A stretch of DNA of 12,424 nucleotides, taken from JAGMDK01 sp023128695. GTDB taxonomy: Bacteria; Planctomycetota; Phycisphaerae; UBA1845; Fen-1342. Position numbers and translations under genes: made by a program. Positions within the stretch are counted from its first letter, which is position 1; every line of letters starts with the position of its first letter. Under the pieces are notes generated by a model, which did not search any database, was not told the origin of the DNA, and was given only the letters and a program-made list of their open reading frames with translations. The stretch spans positions 1 to 12,424 of the forward strand of contig DAOVQG010000121.1 of the NCBI GenBank assembly GCA_030628805.1. Direction: 5' to 3'. This document shows, piece after piece, positions 5,987 through 12,338 of this stretch.

Positions 5987-8005
5987 TCACGCGGATCCTG
6001 TCTCCGCCGGAGGCAGGATAATCGTCAACGTGGTGCCCTGCCCCTCCTCGCTGTCGACCTCCACGCGGCCGCCGTGCGACTGCACAATTCGGCAGACCAC
6101 CGCGAGCCCCAGTCCGGTGCCCTGGCCGGGGTCCTTGGTGGTGAAGAACGGGTCGAAAATCGCCTCGCGGATGCTCTTCGGAATCCCGCAGCCGGTATCG
6201 GTAACGCGGGCGTAGATCTCGTTCCGATTACCGTCGTGTCCGGTTTCGATTGTCAGCGTCCCCCGCTCCTCCATGGCTTGAACGGCGTTAAGAATTATAT
6301 TCATGAATACCTGCTGCATTTGGGACTCGTCCACGACCGCCGGGGGAAGGTCCGGGTCGAGCCGGCGGACGGTCTTGATGTTTTGGAAGCTGGCCTGCTT
6401 CTCCAGCATGGCGAGCGTGCGGTCGATGACCTCGTTGATGTTACGGGCCGAGGTGCTGGCCGCGCGCTGCCGGGAGAATTCGAGCAGTTCCTGGACGATC
6501 TTGCGACAGCGGTCCGCCTGGGCGACGATCTCCTCGACGTCCGGGCGCAGCGGGCTGTCGGTCGGTAGATCTTCCAACACCAGCGACGCGAACGTGAGGA
6601 TACCGCCGAGCGGGTTGTTGATTTCGTGGGCCACGCCGGCGGCCAATTGCCCCAGTGAGGCCAGCCGCTGGTGACGGCCCATCGCGGCCTGGGTCTTGGC
6701 GAGTTGCTCGGTGCGCTCCTGAACCTTCTGCTCCAGCGTCTGGGTCCACTGCTGAGTATCCTGTTCGAGCAGGCTGTAACGCTGTACGGTCATCTCGTCG
6801 AGGCGGTCAAGCATGGTGTTGAACGAGCCCGCCAGAACGCCCAGCTCGCTCTGGTCCGTAACCCGCACGCGGTGACTCGTGTCGCCGCCGGCTATTTCCG
6901 CGGCGACCGCCACCATTTCCTCCAGCGGCCGCACGAAGCTGCGCGTCAGGAAATACGTGACCACGACAATCAATGCAAAACAGAACAGGGCGATCGCCGC
7001 GAAGATGAGCGTGACGCTGTCGCGGACGGCGGTGAAGGGCCGCTCCAGCAGCCCGACGCCGAGAATCCCGATCCGCTCGCCGGCCAGGTTGGTGAGCGGC
7101 TCGTAGGCGGTGATGTACCACCCGTTCACCACGAAGGCCCGCTCGTTCCACGTCCGGCCCTTGTTCATCACCGCCTCGTAGACCTCCTCCGAGACCCGCG
7201 TTCCCACGGCCCGGCGACCGTCGTCGGTCATCACGTTGGTGGCGATGCGCACGCCGTCCTGGAAAATGGTCACGGCCCCCCGCTGCTGGTTCTCGGCGTG
7301 CGGCTGGGGGAACAGGATGTTCGTAATCTGAGCGATGAGCCCTTTTCCACTTTCAGAGCCGAGTTCGGTGTCAAATTCGTTGAGCAGTTGCCCCGCGTAC
7401 AGGACCCCGATGATGCCGCCGGCTTCATCCGTAATCGGAGCGGCCGCCAGCAAGACCATCCCTGCGTCGAAGCTGTCAGAAGTAGCCGCGACATTTCCAC
7501 GGACGCGCTGCGCGAGAGCCGGGTTCTCCGCCGTCAGGATCGCGAGCGGGATGAGTTCGGTACTGGCGGCAGGCTCGCCCAGCAGCGCGCGGGCCACCGG
7601 GGTCAGATCAGCTACGTTGTACCCAGGAGTGGACACGCCGGACGATTGCAGCACGACCCGGCCGGTCTTGTCCGCGAGCGAGAGGAAGTCGAAGTCCCGG
7701 TCCAGGCGCGCCCTCGTGAGATACGCAGGGGTGTTGTTTTCTTGATTGGAGACCAGGATTTCGGGCCAGCCGTCGCCGCCGGCCAGCAGTTCCACGCATT
7801 GCCTCATTTGGCTGAGGCGATTGGCGTATATAGTCCGGGAAGCCGCCAGGCCGCGGTCGACTTGTTGGCGGGCTTGGCTCAGCAGCGCTTTGTCGGTCAC
7901 GTAAATGCCGATGGCGGAAGTGGACACCCCGCCCACGATCAGGATCAGCGAGTAGCTGGCGACAATGCGCCACTTGAGCGAATGTGTCCAACGCGGAAGC
8001 TTCAT
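5987..8005 (-). CDS. Membrane sensor histidine kinase (Cache-HAMP-HisKA-HATPase)
   Basis: A 672-residue kinase. Residues about 12-36 form the first transmembrane helix. Residues about 37-328 are a periplasmic sensor that looks Cache-like; it contains GMVLLAAAPITDEAGGIIGVLY and a repeated version, GWYITAYEPLTNLAGERIGILG. The second transmembrane helix is about 331-353, then HAMP (RPLEEMVAVAAEIAGGD...). A coiled coil at about 405-445 leads to the H-box GVAHEINNPLGGIL with phosphoacceptor His460. The ATPase domain has the N-box (Asn569, Asn573), DTGCGI (603-608), DPFFTTK and GQGTGLGLA (628-635). All catalytic motifs are intact and no receiver domain is attached, so the phosphate must go to a separate REC protein, plausibly one of those upstream. 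It starts at ATG 8005 without a clear Shine-Dalgarno sequence. It is separated from the hybrid kinase gene by 186 bp holding a perfect inverted repeat. Confidence 0.92.
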   Translation of the reverse strand: MKLPRWTHSLKWRIVASYSLILIVGGVSTSAIGIYVTDKALLSQARQQVDRGLAASRTIYANRLSQMRQCVELLAGGDGWPEILVSNQENNTPAYLTRARLDRDFDFLSLADKTGRVVLQSSGVSTPGYNVADLTPVARALLGEPAASTELIPLAILTAENPALAQRVRGNVAATSDSFDAGMVLLAAAPITDEAGGIIGVLYAGQLLNEFDTELGSESGKGLIAQITNILFPQPHAENQQRGAVTIFQDGVRIATNVMTDDGRRAVGTRVSEEVYEAVMNKGRTWNERAFVVNGWYITAYEPLTNLAGERIGILGVGLLERPFTAVRDSVTLIFAAIALFCFALIVVVTYFLTRSFVRPLEEMVAVAAEIAGGDTSHRVRVTDQSELGVLAGSFNTMLDRLDEMTVQRYSLLEQDTQQWTQTLEQKVQERTEQLAKTQAAMGRHQRLASLGQLAAGVAHEINNPLGGILTFASLVLEDLPTDSPLRPDVEEIVAQADRCRKIVQELLEFSRQRAASTSARNINEVIDRTLAMLEKQASFQNIKTVRRLDPDLPPAVVDESQMQQVFMNIILNAVQAMEERGTLTIETGHDGNRNEIYARVTDTGCGIPKSIREAIFDPFFTTKDPGQGTGLGLAVVCRIVQSHGGRVEVDSEEGQGTTLTIILPPAETGSA

Positions 8006-8094
8006 GGGAATACCAAATGGCTAATTGCTAATGAAGCAACACACTCAGCTTGGTAACTAGTGCATCGTCACGCTTTGGCTTTCGGGTCGTGTTG

Positions 8095-8170
8095 TGTGTG
8101 CCACTGCTCTTGAGCAGTGTCTTCTTGGGCCGACAATAGCCCTAGCACTGCTCAAGAGCAGTGGCACACA
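8095..8170. repeat. Perfect 25-bp inverted repeat (REP/BIME-like) between two kinase genes
   Basis: The arms 8095-8119 and 8146-8170 are exact reverse complements with a 26-nt loop. Each arm is itself nearly palindromic (CACTGCTC-TT-GAGCAGTG), so it can fold either as one long hairpin or as two short ones. It begins 21 bp past the hybrid kinase stop and could end or stabilise that transcript before the Cache kinase gene. Confidence 0.9.
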
Positions 8171-8191
8171 TTCTGATCGATACGCAACCCG

Positions 8192-9331
8192 TCAATTCAG
8201 CTTCGATGGAGCATTAGTTTGTATTCCTTCACGCGGCAGTACAACGGTGAATGTCGAACCTGCACCCGGCTCGCTCGTGACCCTCATGTCGCCGCCCAAC
8301 TCCTCGGCGATCTTCTTACAGATCGCCAGGCCCATGCCGGTGCCGCCAGTGCCGACGGTGCTGCCGTCCTTGACACGATAAAACTCTTCGAAGACGTGCG
8401 GCAACTGGTCGGCCGCGATGCCGATGCCGGTATCCGTAACCGACAGACGGACCACTCTTTCGTCGGCCTCGGCCGCCACCGTGACCCGACCCGCCGCGCG
8501 GTTGTACTTGATCGCGTTCGAGACCAGATTTGACAGCAACATGCGCAGGGCCGACTCGTCGCCGATGATCGACGGCAGGTCGTCCGGCACTTCATTGACC
8601 AGCGTGACCTGCTTCTCCACCGCGGTCGTGACGAAGCTCTCCAGTGTCTCGGCGGCCAGGTCTTGCCAGCGGAGCAACTTCCGCTCGGTCGCCAGCGTCC
8701 CGCCCTCGACTTTTGAAAAAGTCAGCCAGTCGGCGATGATCTTGAGCATCTCCGCGATCTTTTTACTCGAACGGTCGATCCATTGACGATGTTTTTCCGG
8801 GATTTCGCTGCCCATCTGGTGCAGCAGGACCTCCAGGTATTGTTGCACCGCCCCCAGCGGCGACTGCAACTGGTGCGAGACGAAAGTCACGAACTTGCGG
8901 GCCTGGGCCTCCTTCTCGACCCGCAGCCGCTTGGCTTCCATGCTCAGCCGATGCCGCTCGACCGCCCGGCGGATGATCACCCGCAACTCGTCGGCCGTGA
9001 ACGGCTTCGGAATGAAATCGTACGCCCCGCCCTTCATCGCCTCGACGGCGGTGTCCACGGTCGCGAAGCCGGTGATGACCACGACGACGATGTCGGGGTC
9101 GATCTCCTTGACATGGTGAATGACCTCGATCCCGCTCATGCCCGGCATCTTGAGGTCAGTGATCAGTACGCCGGGGCGGACCTCTTTGGCTCGTTCGAGT
9201 CCGGAGGCACCGTCGGGGAAGGTCTCGACCTGGTAGCCGCTGCGCCGCAGGGCGGCCTCGCAGGCCCGGCGCATGGTCTGGTCGTCGTCGATGACAATGA
9301 TGGGTCCGCTGGCGTCGGCTGCGGCGTTCAT
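8192..9331 (-). CDS. REC-histidine kinase hybrid (response-regulator-controlled kinase)
   Basis: A 379-residue cytoplasmic protein with an N-terminal receiver and a C-terminal kinase, and no other sensor. REC (about 10-125) has IDDD (14-17), TDLKMPG with phosphoacceptor Asp59, ITGFA with Thr87 and KP with Lys109, the normal CheY spacing. An amphipathic linker (about 125-147) leads to the H-box FVSHQLQSPLGAV with His153, an atypical HQLQSP variant of HELRTP. The ATPase has Asn268/Asn272, VTDTGIGI (Asp300) and GTGGTGMGLAI. Such REC-HK proteins are usually controlled by phosphorylation of the receiver and pass phosphate to a further REC protein. ATG 9331 has GGAG 9 nt upstream. The REC-only gene before it ends 43 bp away, so they probably share a transcript. 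Confidence 0.93.
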   Translation of the reverse strand: MNAAADASGPIIVIDDDQTMRRACEAALRRSGYQVETFPDGASGLERAKEVRPGVLITDLKMPGMSGIEVIHHVKEIDPDIVVVVITGFATVDTAVEAMKGGAYDFIPKPFTADELRVIIRRAVERHRLSMEAKRLRVEKEAQARKFVTFVSHQLQSPLGAVQQYLEVLLHQMGSEIPEKHRQWIDRSSKKIAEMLKIIADWLTFSKVEGGTLATERKLLRWQDLAAETLESFVTTAVEKQVTLVNEVPDDLPSIIGDESALRMLLSNLVSNAIKYNRAAGRVTVAAEADERVVRLSVTDTGIGIAADQLPHVFEEFYRVKDGSTVGTGGTGMGLAICKKIAEELGGDMRVTSEPGAGSTFTVVLPREGIQTNAPSKLN

Positions 9332-9374
9332 GGTCAGTGGCTCCGGGAGGATCGCGCGACCACGGGCGCCGACG

Positions 9375-9776
9375 CTAATCCTCCAGCATGCTCTGCACGC
9401 ATTCCAGGAACTTCGGAATGTCCAAAGGCTTGGTGAAGTAGGCGTCCGGCGTGATCATCGGCATGCCCTCGGCCATCGGGAAGCGGCTGCTCGGATCGTC
9501 CTTGACCGCGGAGACCATGATGATCGGGATTTCGCCCACGTCGGTGCCCGCGGCTCCGAATCGCAGGGCCTGGACCACCGAGTAACCCTCGACCGGGCTC
9601 TCCATCATGATGTCGACGACGATCAGGTCCGGCTTGTTCTTGTGAGCGACTTCACGACCCGCACGCCCGGTGAGCGCCTCGATTACCTCGTAGCCCTCCC
9701 CCTCCAGCAAGGCCCGGGTCGAGGCCAGGTAGTCCTCGTCGTCGTCGATGATCAGTATCTTCGCTTTGTCGGCCAT
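9375..9776 (-). CDS. Single-domain response regulator (REC only), copy 1
   Basis: A 133-residue stand-alone receiver with no output domain. It has the acidic pocket DDD (11-13), LIVVDIMMES with phosphoacceptor Asp55, Ser89 in the Thr/Ser position and Lys116 in YFTKPLD. Ser89 to Lys116 spans 27 residues against 22 in the hybrid's receiver, so the loop between beta-4 and beta-5 is extended. I chose ATG 9776 because GGAG lies 9 nt upstream; an in-frame GTG at 9791 would overlap that site. By my hand count it is identical to the regulator at 10120-10521 at 78 of 133 ungapped positions, sharing an unbroken ITPDAYFTKPLDIPKFLE, so the two are paralogues. It likely shuttles phosphate or acts by protein contact. 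Confidence 0.92.
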   Translation of the reverse strand: MADKAKILIIDDDEDYLASTRALLEGEGYEVIEALTGRAGREVAHKNKPDLIVVDIMMESPVEGYSVVQALRFGAAGTDVGEIPIIMVSAVKDDPSSRFPMAEGMPMITPDAYFTKPLDIPKFLECVQSMLED

Positions 9777-9808
9777 CGGCTGTCGCTCCACGCTGTGTTG
9801 CTCTTCGT

Positions 9809-9837
9809 ACGCTAGGCACGTGGTACCGGCTTGTCAA
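9809..9837 (-). promoter_or_regulatory. Putative sigma-70 promoter for the REC / hybrid kinase operon
   Basis: On the minus strand a consensus -35 TTGACA (9837-9832) is followed after 17 nt by TAGCGT (9814-9809), a weak -10 with three of six consensus bases. Transcription would begin near 9802, about 26 nt before the ATG at 9776. The -35 and spacing are good; the -10 is the weak part. Confidence 0.45.
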
Positions 9838-10119
9838 CCAATCTCCCGCGTTCCCGGCTCGACGGGATTCTAAATGACCGTGCGCGATCGTGCGCCAACG
9901 AAGAGCCGCGGGCCTGAAGCCCGCGCGGTCTTTCGCACACCGAACTGGCGCAAAATTGCGCCCAGCCGCTACAGGACTTTCGCGGCGAAATGCTAGTGTA
10001 GTGATTCATAATTACCGCGTCATGATTCACGGTGGTGCGGGCCTCTGTGCCCGCCACGGACGGGCAGGGACGCCCGCCCCACCGGCTTGAATAAGATGCA
10101 ATCTGGACGAATCACACCA
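9838..10119. other. Intergenic region with small hairpins
   Basis: It lies between two REC-only genes of the same strand. It holds a CGCGGGC-CTGAA-GCCCGCG stem-loop (9908-9926), a GGCGCAA/TTGCGCC near-palindrome (9948-9963) and the inverted repeat at 10031-10083. No coding sequence is supported. Confidence 0.6.
10031..10083. repeat. GGTGGTGCGGGCC-type inverted-repeat element, copy 1
   Basis: Arms of 22 nt (10031-10052 and 10062-10083) pair imperfectly, with GGTGG at one end and CCACC at the other. A related element with the same layout lies at 11267-11329, so this is a local repeat family. It lies just after the stop of the regulator at 10120, on that gene's strand. Confidence 0.7.
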
Positions 10120-10521
10120 CTAGGACTGCAGCAGGTTTTGAATGCGTTCCAGAAATTTTGGGATATCGAGCGGCTTGGTGAAATATGCGTCCGGCGTGAT
10201 CGGGCTGGTGTCGCCTACCCAGCCAAACAAGCTCGCCGGATCGACCTCCACGGATGACGCCATGATCACCGGGATCTCACGCAGGTCACGGAACTCGTCG
10301 GAGAACTTGAGGGCCTGGTTGAACGAGTAGCCGTCGCTCATGCTCTCCATCATCACGTCGACGATGATCAGGTCCGGACGAGAGGCGCGGGCGGCCGCCA
10401 ACCCTTCCGACGCCGACGCGGCTTCCTGAACTTCATAGCCCTCGCCTTCCAGCAAGGCCCGTGTCGAGGCGCGGTAATCGTCATCATCGTCGATGATTAG
10501 GATGTTCGCCCTGGTCGGCAT
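10120..10521 (-). CDS. Single-domain response regulator (REC only), copy 2
   Basis: A 133-residue receiver with the same architecture as the regulator at 9375-9776: DDD at 11-13, IIVDVMMES with Asp55, Ser89, and Lys116 in YFTKPLD, including the extended 27-residue Ser-Lys spacing. There is no DNA-binding or enzymatic output domain. ATG 10521 has only a weak GGA about 11 nt upstream. The upstream gene ends 21 bp before it, so translation may be coupled within a two-gene transcript. Divergence from its paralogue is concentrated in residues 35-48 and 73-81 and in the loop 91-107, while the dimer-face C-terminus is conserved. The partner could be either kinase in the cluster. Confidence 0.92.
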   Translation of the reverse strand: MPTRANILIIDDDDDYRASTRALLEGEGYEVQEAASASEGLAAARASRPDLIIVDVMMESMSDGYSFNQALKFSDEFRDLREIPVIMASSVEVDPASLFGWVGDTSPITPDAYFTKPLDIPKFLERIQNLLQS

Positions 10522-10542
10522 GGCGAGGAGTTCCGTATCTTG

Positions 10543-10947
10543 CTAGCCCCCGCCGGTCTGTAGCACTTCATGAATCGTCTCGAGCAACACCTTCGCATCA
10601 AGCGGCTTTTCGATGAAGCGGTCCGCCTTTACATGATCCGTGCCCGCCTCCCGGGCGAAATCCGAGCCGGCCTGTTCGTCGAGTGATGAGAGCATCACGA
10701 GTGGAATGCGCGCCAACACCGCATCCGCGCGAATCTCGGCCGCCAATTCAAACCCCTCGGTGGGCGATGAGAGCATGATGTCGAGCAGGATGAGGTCCGG
10801 CGGCGCCTGACGTATCGCCTCCAGCCCGGCCGGTCCGGTCGGGTAGCACGTGACACGATAGCCGTTGACTTCCAGGATCATTTTGACCGCGTCGTGCATG
10901 TCGGCATCGTCATCGATCAGCAGCACGTGTTTGCCGTCAGCATTCAT
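10543..10947 (-). CDS. Single-domain response regulator (REC only), copy 3, with a transposon-disrupted leader
   Basis: A 134-residue receiver with acidic residues IDDD (11-14), LILLDIMLSS with Asp56, Ser87, and Lys114 in FIEKPLD. It shares the 27-residue Ser-Lys spacing of the other two regulators but is clearly more diverged (VMLSSLDEQAGSDFAREAGTDHVKADRF). I start it at ATG 10947 because MNADGKHVLLIDDD begins the domain. The frame also runs upstream to ATG 10992, but those 15 residues are encoded by the inserted element (10957-11149) and are not native. The current ribosome site is only GGA, 6 nt upstream; the better GGAAGGA now sits on the far side of the element. It is probably transcribed first in the cluster, from the promoter at 11183-11212. 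Confidence 0.9.
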   Translation of the reverse strand: MNADGKHVLLIDDDADMHDAVKMILEVNGYRVTCYPTGPAGLEAIRQAPPDLILLDIMLSSPTEGFELAAEIRADAVLARIPLVMLSSLDEQAGSDFAREAGTDHVKADRFIEKPLDAKVLLETIHEVLQTGGG

Positions 10948-10956
10948 GTCTGATCC

Positions 10957-11149
10957 GTAAGAGTTCAGCCGTTTGCAGCTAGCATTCAGCAATCAGCTTT
11001 CAGCGGTCAGCCATTTGCGATGTTAGGTGGGCAGGTGCCTAACCTCGGTCATAGCCCCGCGAAGCTCTCAATAGCACGTTATTTGTGACATTGGGCCAGC
11101 AGTGCTCGTCTATTAGCTGATCGCTGATTGCTGACCGCTGAATGCTTAC
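10957..11149. mobile_element. 193-bp MITE-like element, copy A, with 8-bp target duplication
   Basis: The ends are inverted repeats: GTAAGAGTTCAGC on the left and, reverse-complemented, GTAAGCATTCAGC on the right (11 of 13 match). It is flanked by TCTGATCC (10949-10956) and TCCGATCC (11150-11157), an 8-bp duplication with one mismatch. Sub-terminal regions carry many TCAGC copies and the centre a GTTAGG/CCTAAC hairpin. It encodes no transposase. The second copy at 12050-12242 differs at about six positions by hand alignment. GTAA ends with 8-bp duplications are features of the IS66 family, so an IS66-type transposase elsewhere is a reasonable source (inference). Confidence 0.85.
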
Positions 11150-11182
11150 TCCGATCCTTCCATCCCTCTTCAAGAGACATCG

Positions 11183-11212
11183 ATTATACCGCCCGCCTCA
11201 ACGATGTGTAAA
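11183..11212 (-). promoter_or_regulatory. Strong putative sigma-70 promoter for the response-regulator cluster
   Basis: On the minus strand TTTACA (11212-11207, five of six consensus) is followed after 18 nt by a perfect TATAAT (11188-11183). Transcription would begin near 11176. Without the inserted element the leader would be about 27 nt, with GGAAGGA spaced 6 nt from ATG 10947, a textbook arrangement. With the insertion the leader is about 230 nt. Confidence 0.7.
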
Positions 11213-11266
11213 CGCGCCCCAAGACGCCCCGCTCCCAGCGGTGGGCATCAGGAAAGTAGGTAAACC

Positions 11267-11329
11267 GGTGGTGCGGCCCTCCGCGGCCGCCATCGGACCG
11301 TAGTAGCGGGCACGGAGGCCCACCCCACC
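11267..11329. repeat. GGTGGTGCGGCC-type inverted-repeat element, copy 2
   Basis: The 24-nt arms (11267-11290 and 11306-11329) match as inverted repeats at about 19 positions, with GGTGG and CCACC at the ends, as in the element at 10031-10083. It lies upstream of mobA. No clear mobA promoter was found between it and the gene; TTGACG at 11337-11342 lacks a partner -10. Confidence 0.65.
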
Positions 11330-11406
11330 CACTATGTTGACGTTCACCCGCTCCCAGCTTGCGACCCATGCCGCGCAGTGGCATCATGAAAGCTGAAAGG
11401 TAACGC

Positions 11407-12042
11407 GTGTCTCAAATGTCACCCATCGTCGGCTTGGGAAGCGTCGTCCTGTGCGGCGGTCAAAGCCGGCGTATGGGCGGGTCCAAGGCGTGGCTGAAGT
11501 GCGGCCGGGAATACTTGCTTCAGCGCGTCGTCCGTCTGGTAAGCGAGGTGGCCGAGCGGGTCGTGGCTGCAAACCGCCCCGGGCAGGAGCTGCCGTCATT
11601 ACCACCCGGGGTGGCTGTGGTCTACGACACGGTCGCGGACGTAGGACCCTTGGCAGGTATTGCGGCCGGTTTTGACGCTCTGGTCGGGCGGTGTGAAACG
11701 GCCTTTGTCGTCGCTTGCGACTATCCGCTGCTCAGGCCGCGGTTTATTTCCCGCTTGGTCGAACTACGGGCCGGCCACGAGGCGGTCGTGCCCGTGCAGG
11801 AGGGCCGACTGCACCCGCTGGCAGCGCTCTATCGTCTGAAAACGCGCGCCATCCTGGCGGACCTGCTGCGGCGAGGCACTCGGCGGGCGACCGAGTTCGC
11901 CGAACGCTGCACGCCGCGCCTCGTCCGGGCGGAGGATTTCGCCGACTGTGACCCGCGTCTTGAATCGCTTCAGAATGTCAATGACCCCGAGGAATACAAT
12001 GCTCTGTTGAAGCGACTTCCCGGGAACCGGGCGTCTTCATAG
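11407..12042 (+). CDS. mobA: Molybdenum cofactor guanylyltransferase
   Basis: A 211-residue nucleotidyltransferase that joins GMP from GTP to molybdopterin to make the bis-MGD type cofactor in the cytoplasm. Family motifs are the P-loop-like VVLCGGQSRRMGGSK (13-27), the DVGPLAGI segment (78-85) with Asp74 upstream, VACDYP with a metal-binding Asp105, the RLHPLAALY segment (134-142) and the C-terminal NVNDPEE (190-196). The length is typical. I chose GTG 11407 because AAAGG lies 6 nt upstream; ATG 11416 would be too far from it. No other molybdenum-cofactor or molybdoenzyme gene is visible. It diverges from the regulator cluster and is bracketed by two copies of the 193-bp element; the downstream target duplication begins in the last base of its TAG stop. 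Other MobA-like transferases (MocA type) are possible but less likely given the motifs. Confidence 0.9.
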   Translation: MSQMSPIVGLGSVVLCGGQSRRMGGSKAWLKCGREYLLQRVVRLVSEVAERVVAANRPGQELPSLPPGVAVVYDTVADVGPLAGIAAGFDALVGRCETAFVVACDYPLLRPRFISRLVELRAGHEAVVPVQEGRLHPLAALYRLKTRAILADLLRRGTRRATEFAERCTPRLVRAEDFADCDPRLESLQNVNDPEEYNALLKRLPGNRASS

Positions 12043-12049
12043 AAGAGCG

Positions 12050-12242
12050 GTGAGAGTTCAGCCGTTTGCAGCTAGCTTTCAGCAATCAGCTTTCAGCGGT
12101 CAGCCATTTGCGATGCTAGGTGGGCAGGTGCCTAACCTCGGTCATAGCCCCGCGAAGCTCTCAATAGCACGTTATTAGTGACATTTGGCCAGCAGTGCTC
12201 GTCTTTTAGCTGATCGCTGATTGCTGACCGCTGAATGCTTAC
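12050..12242. mobile_element. 193-bp MITE-like element, copy B, with perfect 8-bp target duplication
   Basis: It has the same orientation as copy A. Terminal repeats are GTGAGAGTTCAGC and, reverse-complemented, GTAAGCATTCAGC (10 of 13). It is flanked by GAAGAGCG at 12042-12049 and again at 12243-12250, an exact 8-bp duplication that fixes both boundaries. It separates mobA from whatever is transcribed downstream and carries no coding sequence. Confidence 0.88.
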
Positions 12243-12265
12243 GAAGAGCGTTTTCCCATCTCCTA

Positions 12266-12315
12266 CGTCCGGGACGGAGCCCGGACGCTACATTTCCCGA
12301 CCACATTTCCCGACC
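12266..12315. repeat. Inverse copy of the TGTAGCGTCCGGG hairpin, overlapping a 13-bp tandem repeat
   Basis: CGTCCGGG (12266-12273) and CCCGGACG (12280-12287) form a perfect 8-bp stem with a 6-nt loop, followed by CTACA. This is the reverse orientation of the hairpins at 5658-5714. ACATTTCCCGACC then occurs twice in tandem (12290-12302 and 12303-12315). There is no T-tract, so terminator function is uncertain. Confidence 0.7.
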
Positions 12316-12338
12316 AGCACGGACTTTTACGGTGGACT

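Noticed and set aside
5744..6568. A 274-codon plus-strand frame covering the repeats downstream of purB
   Set aside because: Its 5' part is repeat sequence and its 3' part is antisense to the kinase ATPase domain; it has no ribosome site.
6671..8056. A 461-codon plus-strand open frame inside the Cache kinase gene
   Set aside because: It is antisense to an intact histidine kinase; its Arg/Asp/Glu/His-rich translation shows no family motif.
10948..10992. N-terminal extension of the third regulator from ATG 10992
   Set aside because: Most of these codons belong to the inserted element, and the receiver domain begins just after ATG 10947.
11337..11342. TTGACG as the mobA -35 box
   Set aside because: No AT-rich -10 lies 16-18 nt downstream, so no promoter is claimed.
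10949..12250. Composite transposon carrying mobA between two element copies
   Set aside because: Each copy has its own 8-bp duplication and the two outer flanks do not match, so two independent insertions explain the data better.
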